43,226 bases of DNA from Planctomycetota bacterium (lineage in GTDB: Bacteria; Planctomycetota; PLA2; JAEUHO01), in contig JADZCA010000009.1 in the NCBI GenBank assembly GCA_020851795.1, forward strand, positions 1 to 43,226, read 5' to 3'. Positions 26,400 to 33,996 of the stretch are shown here, in pieces (position 1 is the stretch's first letter; each line of letters begins with the position of its first letter). The notes beneath the pieces were generated by a model. The model worked only from the letters and a program-made list of their open reading frames with translations. It was not told the DNA's origin and made no database searches. The translations under genes and the position numbers were made by a program.

Positions 26400-26407
26400 A
26401 GCCTACC
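26400..26407 (-). promoter_or_regulatory. GGTAGGCT box upstream of GT3-GT35 fusion gene
   Basis: GGTAGGCT on the minus strand ends 9 nt before the GTG at 26390, and its TAG is the stop codon of the GH57 gene. If it is a -10 element, the fusion gene has its own start site as well as read-through. Confidence 0.35.
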
Positions 26408-27743
26408 GGCGACGGGGGACCCTGCGACCCTTGCGGCGGGCGCGGGCCGCCGGCGCGGCGGGCGCCACGGGCCCCGCGTCGGGCGCGGGGGGCGACGTCT
26501 CGGCGGTCGTCGGCGAGGGCGCGGGGCCCGGGGCGACGTCGGGCCCCGCCGACGCAGGCAGGGCGGCGGCGACGCGGCGCTCGAGGTCGTCGAGCACGTT
26601 CATGTAGGCGATGAAGGCGTCGTGCGGCGTCGCGTAGGGGCTGAAGTGCTCGTGCACGTCGCCGTCGGACGTGCGCTTGGTGAACATGTAGTAGAGGTGG
26701 TCCGACGTCGAGAGGCGCCGCCACGCGGCGAGGAGGTCGGCGCGCCCCGTGCGGCGCACGGCGGGCAAGAGGCCGTGCAAGGCGAGGTCGGCGGCCCGCT
26801 GCATCGGGTTGCCCAGCCACGCCGAGAGGTCGCGCGCGGCGTCGGCCCACGAGACCGGGTGCGGGACCGGCAGCCGTGCGACGGGCGCGTGCGCGGCGGC
26901 GGCCTCGGTCGGCGTCGCGAACGAGAAGCGCGGGTCGGAGAGGACCGCGCGCGGCATCCCCGAAAGGAAGTCGAAGATCCCCGTCTCGGCCCACTGGTGC
27001 TCGCCGAAGGTCTCGTAGTCCATGAACAGCCCGACGACCTCGTCGTCGGGCGGCAGCGCGCGCAGCGACGCGAGGTACTTCTCGGGCGTCAGGGGCCACG
27101 ACGCCCAGCCGCGGTTGCTGAAGCGGAAGGCGATGTCGTCGGAGAGGCGGTAGTGGCGCAGCAGCAGGCGCAGGCGCTCGCAGCCCTCGACCCCGTACAC
27201 GCGGGCCGGGCTGCGCCAGCCGAGGAGGCCGTCGGAGCCCTCGCCGAGCAGCGCGACGAAGCCGAGGTCCTCGACCACGCGCGCGACGTGCTCGTCCACG
27301 ACGAGCTCGGTGTTGCGGAAGGCCGTGGGGCGGCGCCCGAACACCCGCTCGACGCGGTCGGCCTGGGCGCGCACCTGCGCGCGGAACTCGTCCTCGTCGT
27401 GGAGGAACGCGAGGCTGTGGTGCGACGTCTCCGCGAGGAACTCGACCGCGCCGGTGCGGGCCAGCCGCACGAAGCCCTCGAGCGCCTCGGGGGCCCAGCG
27501 CTCCATCTGGTCGATCGCCGTGCCCGAGACCGAGAACGCGCAGCGGAAGCGCCCCTGCGTCTCCTCGACGAGGCGCAGCAGGAGCGCGTTCGTGGGCACG
27601 TAGCAGCGCTGCGCGACGCGGCGCACGATGCGCTCGTTCTCGGCGTCGTCGAACCAGCGCGCGTCCACGCCGATGTCGAAGAACGTGTAGCGCCGCAGGC
27701 GGAACGGCTGGTGGACCTGGAAGTAGGGGACCAGCGCCGTCAC
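26403..27743 (-). CDS. GH57 family alpha-glucan hydrolase or transferase
   Basis: A 446-residue protein of the glycoside hydrolase family 57 type. The N-terminus reads ALVPYFQVHQPFRLRRY with the diagnostic HQP at residues 11-13. The catalytic nucleophile is probably E146 in FRNTEL, and the acid is D242 in FMDYETFGEHQ. The TIM-barrel ends near residue 400 and a Pro/Ala-rich tail ends in Arg/Lys residues. Relatives cleave alpha-1,4-glucans, and some are 4-alpha-glucanotransferases, so the exact reaction is open. The GTG start overlaps the preceding GT4 gene by 4 bp (GTGA). The stop lies 12 bp before the GT3-GT35 start. Cytoplasmic location is expected since there is no signal peptide. Confidence 0.88.
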   Translation of the reverse strand: MTALVPYFQVHQPFRLRRYTFFDIGVDARWFDDAENERIVRRVAQRCYVPTNALLLRLVEETQGRFRCAFSVSGTAIDQMERWAPEALEGFVRLARTGAVEFLAETSHHSLAFLHDEDEFRAQVRAQADRVERVFGRRPTAFRNTELVVDEHVARVVEDLGFVALLGEGSDGLLGWRSPARVYGVEGCERLRLLLRHYRLSDDIAFRFSNRGWASWPLTPEKYLASLRALPPDDEVVGLFMDYETFGEHQWAETGIFDFLSGMPRAVLSDPRFSFATPTEAAAAHAPVARLPVPHPVSWADAARDLSAWLGNPMQRAADLALHGLLPAVRRTGRADLLAAWRRLSTSDHLYYMFTKRTSDGDVHEHFSPYATPHDAFIAYMNVLDDLERRVAAALPASAGPDVAPGPAPSPTTAETSPPAPDAGPVAPAAPAARARRKGRRVPRRR

Positions 27744-29164
27744 GCGACGAGCTCCTCGTAGACGCCGCGGAGCAGGCCCGCCCGCAGGTCCCAGCGCATC
27801 GACTCGAGGTCGCGGCGGCCCTCGGCGGCGAGGAAGGCGCGCAGCGCGGGCCGGCGCAGCACCGCGAGGATCTTGTCGGCCAGCCCGGCCACGTCCCACG
27901 CGTCCACCTTGAGCGCGCTCGTCAGCACCTCGGCGACGCCGCTCTGGCGCGACACGATCACGGGCACGTCGAGGGCCATCGCCTCCAGCGGCGAGATGCC
28001 GAACGGCTCGCTCACCGACGGCATGACGTAGACGTCGGCCATCGCGTACATGCGCTCGACGTCGGCGCCCGAGAGGAAGCCGGTGAAGCGCACGTGGCGC
28101 GCGAGCCCCATCGCGGCCGCGCGCTCCACCATCGAGGGGAGGAGGTCGCCGCTGCCGCCCATGACGAAGCGCACCTGCGGCATCACGCGCACGACGCGGG
28201 CCGCGGCCTCGAGGAAGTACACCGGGCCCTTCTGGAAGGTGACGCGGCCCAGGAAGAGCACGATCGGGCCGCCGGCCGGGCGCGTGACGTGCCAGCCCTC
28301 GCGCTGCTCGCGGCGCGTGACGGCGTTGTGGACGACGCGGATCTTCTCGGCGGGCGTGCCGTAGACGCGGCGCACGACGCCGGCGGTGTAGTGGCTGACG
28401 CAGACGACGCGGTCGGCCGCGTCGAGGCCCTCGCGCTCGATCGCGACGATGGCGGGGTTGACGTGCTCGCCGCTGCGGTCGTGCTCGCACGCGTGGACGT
28501 GGACGACGAGCGGCCGTCCCGTGGCGCGCGCGGCGGCGATGCCGGCCGGGTAGGTCATCCAGTCGTGGGCGTGGACGACGTCGAAGCTCTCCGAGCGCGC
28601 GACCGTGGCGACCACCGACGCGTAGCGCGCGACCTCGGCCATGAGGTCGGGGCCGTAGAAGCCGGAGAAGGAGAGCGGGCGCTTGGCGACCTGGACGCGG
28701 CGGGCGCGGTCCGAGGTCGGGGCCGGCTCGGGGGGCGGGGCGGCGCGCGCGGCGCGCTCGGCCTCCTCGCGCGCGAGCGCGGCGAGGCGCTCGGCGTACT
28801 GCTCGGCGGAGAGGTAGGGGAGCAGCGCGCTGTCCACCGCGACCGCGCGCGAGCCCGGGCGCCGCGCGGCGGGCGCGCCCGTCGCGGCGGTGATCGCGTC
28901 GGCCTCCTCGACGTCGAGGGGGACCTCGTTGCAGCCCAGCACGCGCGTCGCGCCGCGGTCCTCGTCGCCGAAGGCCTTCGGCACGACGAAGAGCACGTCC
29001 ACGTCGTGGTGGGACAGGCCTCGCGTCAGCCCGTGGCACGCGGTGCCGAGCCCGCCGCTGATGTGGGGGGGGAACTCCCACCCGAGCATCAGGGCCCGCA
29101 GCGTCCGCCGCGGGGGCGGCGCCGCCGGCGGCGGGATCGGGGTCGGGGCCGCGGCGGTCGCCAT
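27740..29164 (-). CDS. GT4-type glycosyltransferase, glycogen-synthase-like
   Basis: A 474-residue GT-B fold enzyme. After a Pro/Ala-rich leader the N-terminal domain begins LRALMLGWEFPPHISGGLG, typical of starch/glycogen-synthase-like GT4 and GT5 enzymes. The C-terminal domain has LFLGRVTFQKGPVYFLEAA, and EPFGISPLEAM contains the nucleotide-sugar EX7E motif. A nucleotide-diphosphoglucose donor is likely but cannot be read from the sequence. It overlaps the GH57 gene by 4 bp and this GT4-GH57 pairing is a known arrangement for alpha-glucan or trehalose-related synthesis. Start ATG at 29164 is the first Met before the conserved domain; there is no strong ribosome binding site. Confidence 0.85.
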   Translation of the reverse strand: MATAAAPTPIPPPAAPPPRRTLRALMLGWEFPPHISGGLGTACHGLTRGLSHHDVDVLFVVPKAFGDEDRGATRVLGCNEVPLDVEEADAITAATGAPAARRPGSRAVAVDSALLPYLSAEQYAERLAALAREEAERAARAAPPPEPAPTSDRARRVQVAKRPLSFSGFYGPDLMAEVARYASVVATVARSESFDVVHAHDWMTYPAGIAAARATGRPLVVHVHACEHDRSGEHVNPAIVAIEREGLDAADRVVCVSHYTAGVVRRVYGTPAEKIRVVHNAVTRREQREGWHVTRPAGGPIVLFLGRVTFQKGPVYFLEAAARVVRVMPQVRFVMGGSGDLLPSMVERAAAMGLARHVRFTGFLSGADVERMYAMADVYVMPSVSEPFGISPLEAMALDVPVIVSRQSGVAEVLTSALKVDAWDVAGLADKILAVLRRPALRAFLAAEGRRDLESMRWDLRAGLLRGVYEELVA

Positions 29165-29307
29165 GGGGGGGCGGGGATGGTGGCATTCCGCCCACGGTCG
29201 CGCCAGCGCCCGGCGCGGCGCCCGGGTCCGAGCCCCGGGGGCCTCCCGGCGCCGCGTGAGCCGTCGATCAGGGCGGCGCGAAGGCCCGCGCGGCGCGACC
29301 GCCCGCG

Positions 29308-29967
29308 CTACGCCGGGGGACGGGCGTCGGGCGGCGGACGGCGCCCGCGCCGGGTCGCGTACGCGCCGACGAGGAGCACCGACCCGAGCGCGAGCGCCCC
29401 GACGCCGGCGAGCGAGACGAGGCCGCGGCGCATGCCCTCGGCCGCGCGTTCGTCGCCCGCGGTGCGACCGGCCGGCGCCACGACGACCTCGGCCGCGCGC
29501 GCGGCCTCCATCGGGAACGCGCGCGTCGCGCGGGCGTCGAGCGTGTAGCGCACGCCGGCGCGCGCCTCGAAGGTGCCGCACGGCACGCCGAACGCGCCCG
29601 ACGTCGCGGTCCCGCCCGTCGCGTCGTCGGAGGCGCCGCGGCCGACGACGCGCTCGCCCTCGCGCACCTCGACGACGACGCCGACCCCGCGCGGGCCCTC
29701 GTGCCCGAACCAGCCGCCGCCGATCGCGCGGCCCATCTCGTCGGCGGTCGCGACCCGCGGCAGCTCGACGTCGATGCGGTGCGTGCCGTCGCGCGCCGCC
29801 TCGAGCACGCCCGTCGCCTTCGCGCCCTCCTCGAGCCGCAGCGCGACGCGCGCGGGCGGCGGGGCCTTGGGCACCGGGCGCCCCGCGCTCCACGCGACCA
29901 CCGCGCCGCCGCCGACGAAGGCGAGCGCGCCGACGAGCGCCATCGTGCGGGACGAGATCGTGGGCAT
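29308..29967 (-). CDS. Two-TM hypothetical protein with extracytoplasmic domain
   Basis: A protein of 219 residues with a hydrophobic segment near each end (about 9-27 and 184-205). The middle 150 residues, between the two membrane helices, look extracytoplasmic and beta-rich, including a GVPCGTFEARAGVRYTLDAR stretch with a single Cys. The C-terminus is a short Arg/Pro-rich tail. It starts 9 bp after the debranching-enzyme stop, with a GGTAGGCT box overlapping that stop and no Shine-Dalgarno. No family is recognised. It may simply be carried along in the glucan cluster or have an envelope role. Confidence 0.65.
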   Translation of the reverse strand: MPTISSRTMALVGALAFVGGGAVVAWSAGRPVPKAPPPARVALRLEEGAKATGVLEAARDGTHRIDVELPRVATADEMGRAIGGGWFGHEGPRGVGVVVEVREGERVVGRGASDDATGGTATSGAFGVPCGTFEARAGVRYTLDARATRAFPMEAARAAEVVVAPAGRTAGDERAAEGMRRGLVSLAGVGALALGSVLLVGAYATRRGRRPPPDARPPA

Positions 29968-29973
29968 CGCGCG

Positions 29974-29981
29974 AGCCTACC
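29974..29981 (-). promoter_or_regulatory. GGTAGGCT box upstream of two-TM protein gene
   Basis: GGTAGGCT on the minus strand ends 6 nt before the ATG at 29967; its TAG is the stop codon of the debranching gene. The spacing fits a leaderless start. Confidence 0.35.
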
Positions 29982-32034
29982 GCGGGCGGCCGGTCGGCGA
30001 CGCGCGGCGCGCGGGCGCGGGGCCCGTGGCGCCGCCGAGCAGCGCGTGCGCCCGCAGCCACTCCGCGTCGCTCCACGCCTGCGCGAAGGTCCCGCCCGGT
30101 CGGTGGGGCGGGTCGCCGTCGAGCACCTCGGGGAGGTGGCCGAGCCCCATCGCGGCGGCCGCGGGCGCGAACCCGTCGAGCCACGCCCGCAGCCGCGCGC
30201 GCACGCGGGGCCCGCGGCCGAACGCGCGCAGCGTCGCCTCGACGTGGAACCCGGCGAGCCACGGCCAGACGGTGCCCTGGTGGTAGGCAGCGTCGCGCGC
30301 GACGACGTCGCCCTCGTAGCGGGCGCGGTAGCGGTCGTCGTCGGGGGCGAGCGTGCGCAGGCCGCACGGCGTGACGAGCGCGGCCTCGGCCGCGCGGACC
30401 ACGTCGCGCCGCTGCGCCGTCGAGAGCGGGACGTCCTCGAGCGCGGCGGCGACGAGCGCGTTGGGGCGGTGCGCGGGGTCGGGGCGGCCGGCCACCGAGC
30501 GGTCGGCGAGGCGGCGCTGGGCGGGGAGCCACAGCCGCGCGACGAGCGCCTCCCCCGCGCGCGCGGCGGCGCGGCGGTGCGCCGTCGCGGCGGCGCGGTC
30601 GCCCCCGCGCGCCTCGAGCGCGGCGAGGTGCGCGTGCAGCGACACGACGAGCGCGGCGAGCTCGACGGGCGTGCCGTCGCGGGGCGTGATCGGCGTGCCG
30701 TCGGCGCGCGCGTCCATCCAGGTGGCGGCGGCGGCGTGCGGCGCGACGACGGGGAGCCCGTCGTCGTCGAGGGTGACGGCGCCGCGCCCGTCGCGCAGGC
30801 CCGCGAGGACCGCGCGCAGCGCGGGGAGGAACGTCGCGCGCAGGTGCTCGTCGCGGCCGCCCGCGTCGTCGTAGCGGCGCACGGCGAGCGCGAGCCACAG
30901 CGCGCCGTCGGCGCTGAGGCCGTCGCCGTCGGGGGGCGTCGCGCCGAGGCGGTTGGGCAGGGCTCCGTCGCGCAGATAGCGCAGCGTCGCCTCGAGCACG
31001 TCCCCGCCGGCCTCGACGCGGCCGCGCGCGAAGAAGAGCCCCGGGACGGCGATCGCGGTGTCGCGGCTCCACGCGCCGAACCACGGCAGGCCCGCGACGA
31101 CGGCGGGGGCGCCGTCGGGCCGGCGCACGAGGAAGCGGTCGGCGCCGTGGGCGAGCAGGCCCGCGAGCCCGGGCCCCGCCTCGCGCCACGCGCGCCGTCG
31201 CGTGCGCGCCGCGGCCTGAAAGCGCGCGGCGGCGTGCGCGACGGGGCGGCCCAGCGACGCCGCGACGACGACCGCGCCGTCGCGCGGCAGGCGCACGCGC
31301 AGCACGCCCGGGGAGAAGACGTCCTCGTGGCCCTCGTAGCCGCGCGCGAGGTCGGTGGGGTGCTCGACGCGGCGGTACCACGTCGGGCTCGCCTCGGCGA
31401 CGTGCGGGGCCCCGTCCACCGCGAGCGCGACCGCGGGCAGCTCGGGGTAGGGGCGGCAGCGCACGCCCGCGGCGGTCACCGACCACCGCGGGTGCAGCGC
31501 CTGGTTCTCGTGCGTGAGCGCGTCGCTCTCGCGGCACGGGAGCAGCGGGCGCAGCTCGAGCGTCGCGGGCCCGGGCGCGCCCTCGACGCGCCAGCGCACG
31601 AGCACGACGCCGGCGTCGCCGGGCAGGAGCACCTCGCGCACGACGCGCACCTCGCCGGCGCGGTGCACCGCGGTCGGCCACGGCGTGGCGTCGAAGCCCT
31701 CGAGCGTGGCGTGGCCGTGGGGGCTGACCACACCCGGGTAGAGCCCGGTCGAGAGCGGGATCGCGCGGCCGCCGACGACGAGCGTCTCCTCGAAGCGCGA
31801 GAGGAAGACGTGGCGGCGGGCGTTGCCTTCGAACGGCGCGACGAGCAGCCCGTGCTGGCGGCGGGTGGGGGCGAACGGGACCGAGAGCGCGGCGTAGCCG
31901 CCGTGGCCGTCGGTCTCGAGCCACTCGCGCGCGAGCGCGACCGGCAGGTCGCGGCAGGTGTCGGCGTCGAGCGCGAGCGACGCGCCCTCGCGGGGCGGTC
32001 CGTCGCGTCGCGGGCGGGCACGCGAGGGGCGCAT
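29977..32034 (-). CDS. Glycogen debranching enzyme, GH133-type amylo-alpha-1,6-glucosidase
   Basis: A 685-residue protein of the archaeal/bacterial debranching type. An N-terminal beta-sandwich domain (about 20-270) includes LETDGHGGYAALSVPFAPTRR. A catalytic (alpha/alpha)6 barrel (about 300-660) has GLPWFGAWSRDT, TWMDAR, YHQGTVWPWL and PEVLDGD motifs, which are the GH133 signature blocks. It removes alpha-1,6 branches left after phosphorolysis, so it complements the phosphorylase domain of the nearby fusion protein. The start at 32034 has GAGGAT 10 nt upstream, which is either a ribosome binding site or a -10-like box. No transporter or signal peptide is seen, so the substrate is intracellular glycogen. 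Confidence 0.88.
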   Translation of the reverse strand: MRPSRARPRRDGPPREGASLALDADTCRDLPVALAREWLETDGHGGYAALSVPFAPTRRQHGLLVAPFEGNARRHVFLSRFEETLVVGGRAIPLSTGLYPGVVSPHGHATLEGFDATPWPTAVHRAGEVRVVREVLLPGDAGVVLVRWRVEGAPGPATLELRPLLPCRESDALTHENQALHPRWSVTAAGVRCRPYPELPAVALAVDGAPHVAEASPTWYRRVEHPTDLARGYEGHEDVFSPGVLRVRLPRDGAVVVAASLGRPVAHAAARFQAAARTRRRAWREAGPGLAGLLAHGADRFLVRRPDGAPAVVAGLPWFGAWSRDTAIAVPGLFFARGRVEAGGDVLEATLRYLRDGALPNRLGATPPDGDGLSADGALWLALAVRRYDDAGGRDEHLRATFLPALRAVLAGLRDGRGAVTLDDDGLPVVAPHAAAATWMDARADGTPITPRDGTPVELAALVVSLHAHLAALEARGGDRAAATAHRRAAARAGEALVARLWLPAQRRLADRSVAGRPDPAHRPNALVAAALEDVPLSTAQRRDVVRAAEAALVTPCGLRTLAPDDDRYRARYEGDVVARDAAYHQGTVWPWLAGFHVEATLRAFGRGPRVRARLRAWLDGFAPAAAAMGLGHLPEVLDGDPPHRPGGTFAQAWSDAEWLRAHALLGGATGPAPARRASPTGRPR

Positions 32035-32073
32035 GGGGCGCGCGATCCTCGCATGGCCCGCGGCGGCGCGGGC

Positions 32074-32601
32074 TCACAGGTCGAGCGTGTAGCCGAACTC
32101 CTCGCTCTTGTCGGGGTCGCCGGGGCAGATGCGCTCCGACATCACGCGGAAGCCCGCCTTGCCGTAGAGGCGGTGCGCGTCCGTGAAGCGCTTGTCGCTC
32201 CACAGGACGGCCCGCGTGCAGCCCTTGCCCTTCGCCCACGCGAGGAAGCGGTCCATGAGCGCGCGGCCGACGTTCATGCCGCGGCAGCGGTCGAGGAGGT
32301 AGAGGCGCTTGAGCTCGGCGACGCCGTCGCGGCACTCGCCGCCGATCGTCCCGACGACCTCGCCGTCGAGCACCGCGACGTCGAAGAACGCGTCGGGGGG
32401 CGGGTAGGCCTTGTCGGGGTTGAGGACGTCCCAGTGGTAGCCGCCCGGCTCCCACGTGAAGCGGAACTCGTTGTAGACGTCCTCGACCACGCGCGCGGGG
32501 CCGTTCCCGTGGCGCTCGCGGTCGTAGGCCTCGACGACCAGCCGCCCCGAGCCGCGGACGTCGCCCCGGGCCTCGCGCTCGCCCTCGTGCGCCGCGCTCA
32601 C
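32074..32601 (-). CDS. GNAT family N-acetyltransferase
   Basis: A 175-residue acetyltransferase with the acetyl-CoA loop RGMNVGRALMDRFLAWAK (about 113-130), preceded by beta strands and LKRLYLLDRCR. The C-terminal strand KAGFRVMSERI completes the GNAT fold. The GTG start overlaps the phosphatase gene by 4 bp (GTGA), and translation is coupled. Substrate unknown; small-molecule or protein lysine acetylation are both possible. The coupling to a SpoIIE-type phosphatase suggests, but does not prove, a shared regulatory role. The first 20 residues are charged and probably disordered, which is why the start is taken from the overlap rather than from homology. Confidence 0.85.
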   Translation of the reverse strand: MSAAHEGEREARGDVRGSGRLVVEAYDRERHGNGPARVVEDVYNEFRFTWEPGGYHWDVLNPDKAYPPPDAFFDVAVLDGEVVGTIGGECRDGVAELKRLYLLDRCRGMNVGRALMDRFLAWAKGKGCTRAVLWSDKRFTDAHRLYGKAGFRVMSERICPGDPDKSEEFGYTLDL

Positions 32602-33872
32602 CGCGGCGTCCCCGTGGTCGAGAACACGCCCGAGGCGCGCAGGTCGGGCGCGGCCTCCGCGCGCGGCGTGCTCGGCGCGACGTCCACGTTGGCGGGGTCG
32701 AAGCGCGCGATCATCAGCGAGACGTCGTCCTCGAACTTGCTGTCGCCCTGGAAGTCGGCGAGCTCCTTCAGGATGTCGCCCGCGACGAGCGACGGCGGCA
32801 GGCCGCCGAGGTTGGCGAGCACGCGCTCGAGGCCCGCCTCGCCGAGGATCTCGCCGTCGTGCTCGCCCGGGATCTCGAAGAGGCCGTCGGTGAAGAGCAC
32901 GAGGCTGTCGCCCGGCCCGTACGTCACCACGTCGTGGGGGCGCTCGGGGTCGAAGATGTCGGCGTCCATCCCGAGCAGGCGGTTGGGCGTCGAGAGCGGG
33001 AACAGCGTGCCGTCGGCCCGCAGCAGGAGCTGCGCGGGGTGGCCGGCCGTGGCGTACTCGATGCGGCGCGCGGCGAGGTCGATGCGGAACACCGCGAAGG
33101 TCACGAAGAAGTACGTGTGCTGGAGGATGCGCAGCGCCGCGCGGTTGAGCTCGTCGAGGAACTGCACGGGGTTGCGCTGCTCGAGGATGAGGCGGCGCAC
33201 GACGCCGTGCAGGCGGCTGACGACGAGCGCCGCCGCGACGCCGTGGCCCGACACGTCGCCGACGCAGAGGTAGAGCAGGTCGGGCCGCGGCATCGACGCC
33301 TGCAGGTAGTCGCCGCCGACGAACGACGTCGGGATGTGCTTGACCACGACCTGCACGTCGGGCTTGACGATGTCGGGCGGCACCATCGTCTTCTGCACCG
33401 CCGAGGCGAGCTTGAGGTCGGTGTCGATCGCCTTGCGCTCCTGCTCGAGCTCGTCGCGGCGCTCGGCCGCCGCCCGGGCGAGCTCGCGCGCGCGCAGGGC
33501 CTCCTCGGCCGAGCGCAGCGCCGCCTCGCGCTCGATCGCGGCGACGCGGCCCGCGGCGCCGAGCACGAGGCCCCAGCCGACGGGGGCGAGGAAGGCGAGC
33601 ACCTCGATCCACGCGGGCGCCCCGGCGAGCGCGGCGAGGATCGGGATCGGCACCGCGAGCACCGCCCCGAGCCAGAGCGAGGGGTTGGTGCGGAGGTCGA
33701 ACGTCGCCGGGTCGGTCAGCGCGCGGCGGAACGCGCGCAGGAACGAGCGCCGACGGCGGCCCCGACCCGCGGCGGCCGCCTCGCCCGGCGTCGGGGCGGG
33801 CGTGGCGGGGGCCGTCTCCGCCCCGGGGAGGGCGGCGAGGTCTGCGGCGGCGTCGGGCGGGGGAGGCGTCAT
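32598..33872 (-). CDS. Membrane-anchored SpoIIE/RsbU-type PP2C phosphatase
   Basis: A 424-residue protein with a Pro/Ala-rich N-terminus, two adjacent hydrophobic segments (about 67-85 and 88-110), a coiled coil (about 115-155), and a PPM-type serine phosphatase domain (about 170-400). Metal-binding motifs are visible: VGGDYLQ, GDVSGHGVAAALV, LVLFTDGLFE and EDDVSLMIAR. Such enzymes dephosphorylate anti-sigma-factor antagonists in partner-switching regulation. No anti-sigma kinase or STAS antagonist gene is adjacent. It is coupled to a GNAT gene. A TATCGT box 11 nt upstream of the ATG is the best promoter candidate and an argS terminator hairpin precedes it. Confidence 0.9.
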   Translation of the reverse strand: MTPPPPDAAADLAALPGAETAPATPAPTPGEAAAAGRGRRRRSFLRAFRRALTDPATFDLRTNPSLWLGAVLAVPIPILAALAGAPAWIEVLAFLAPVGWGLVLGAAGRVAAIEREAALRSAEEALRARELARAAAERRDELEQERKAIDTDLKLASAVQKTMVPPDIVKPDVQVVVKHIPTSFVGGDYLQASMPRPDLLYLCVGDVSGHGVAAALVVSRLHGVVRRLILEQRNPVQFLDELNRAALRILQHTYFFVTFAVFRIDLAARRIEYATAGHPAQLLLRADGTLFPLSTPNRLLGMDADIFDPERPHDVVTYGPGDSLVLFTDGLFEIPGEHDGEILGEAGLERVLANLGGLPPSLVAGDILKELADFQGDSKFEDDVSLMIARFDPANVDVAPSTPRAEAAPDLRASGVFSTTGTPR

Positions 33873-33883
33873 CGGGGGCGGGG

Positions 33884-33889
33884 ACGATA
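33884..33889 (-). promoter_or_regulatory. TATCGT -10-like box upstream of phosphatase gene
   Basis: TATCGT on the minus strand ends 11 nt before the ATG at 33872. No Shine-Dalgarno lies between, so a short leader is implied if it is used. No clear -35 is visible. Confidence 0.35.
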
Positions 33890-33957
33890 CGAGCCCGGCA
33901 GGGCATTGTGCCGTCTAGCCCCGTCCCCGGGGTGCAAGTCGGCTTTGATTGCCGAAT

Positions 33958-33980
33958 GCAAAGAAAGCCGGGGGCCCCGG
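33958..33980 (-). terminator. Putative intrinsic terminator of argS
   Basis: Read on the minus strand after the argS stop at 33997, CCGGGGCCCCCGG (33980-33968) can form a 5-bp stem with a 3-nt loop. It is followed by CTTTCTTTG, a T-rich run. It lies between argS and the downstream phosphatase and would separate their transcripts. The stem is short but fully GC. Confidence 0.5.
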
Positions 33981-33996
33981 TGGGACCCCGCGGCGT

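Noticed and set aside
21661..27099. Very long minus-strand ORF across the glucan cluster
   Set aside because: It is Arg/Ala/Pro-only sequence in a wrong frame of the GC-rich GT3-GT35 and GH57 genes; it has no domain.
29701..33273. Long plus-strand ORF opposite debranching, GNAT and phosphatase genes
   Set aside because: It is an Arg/Ala/Glu/Val shadow frame across three well-supported genes.
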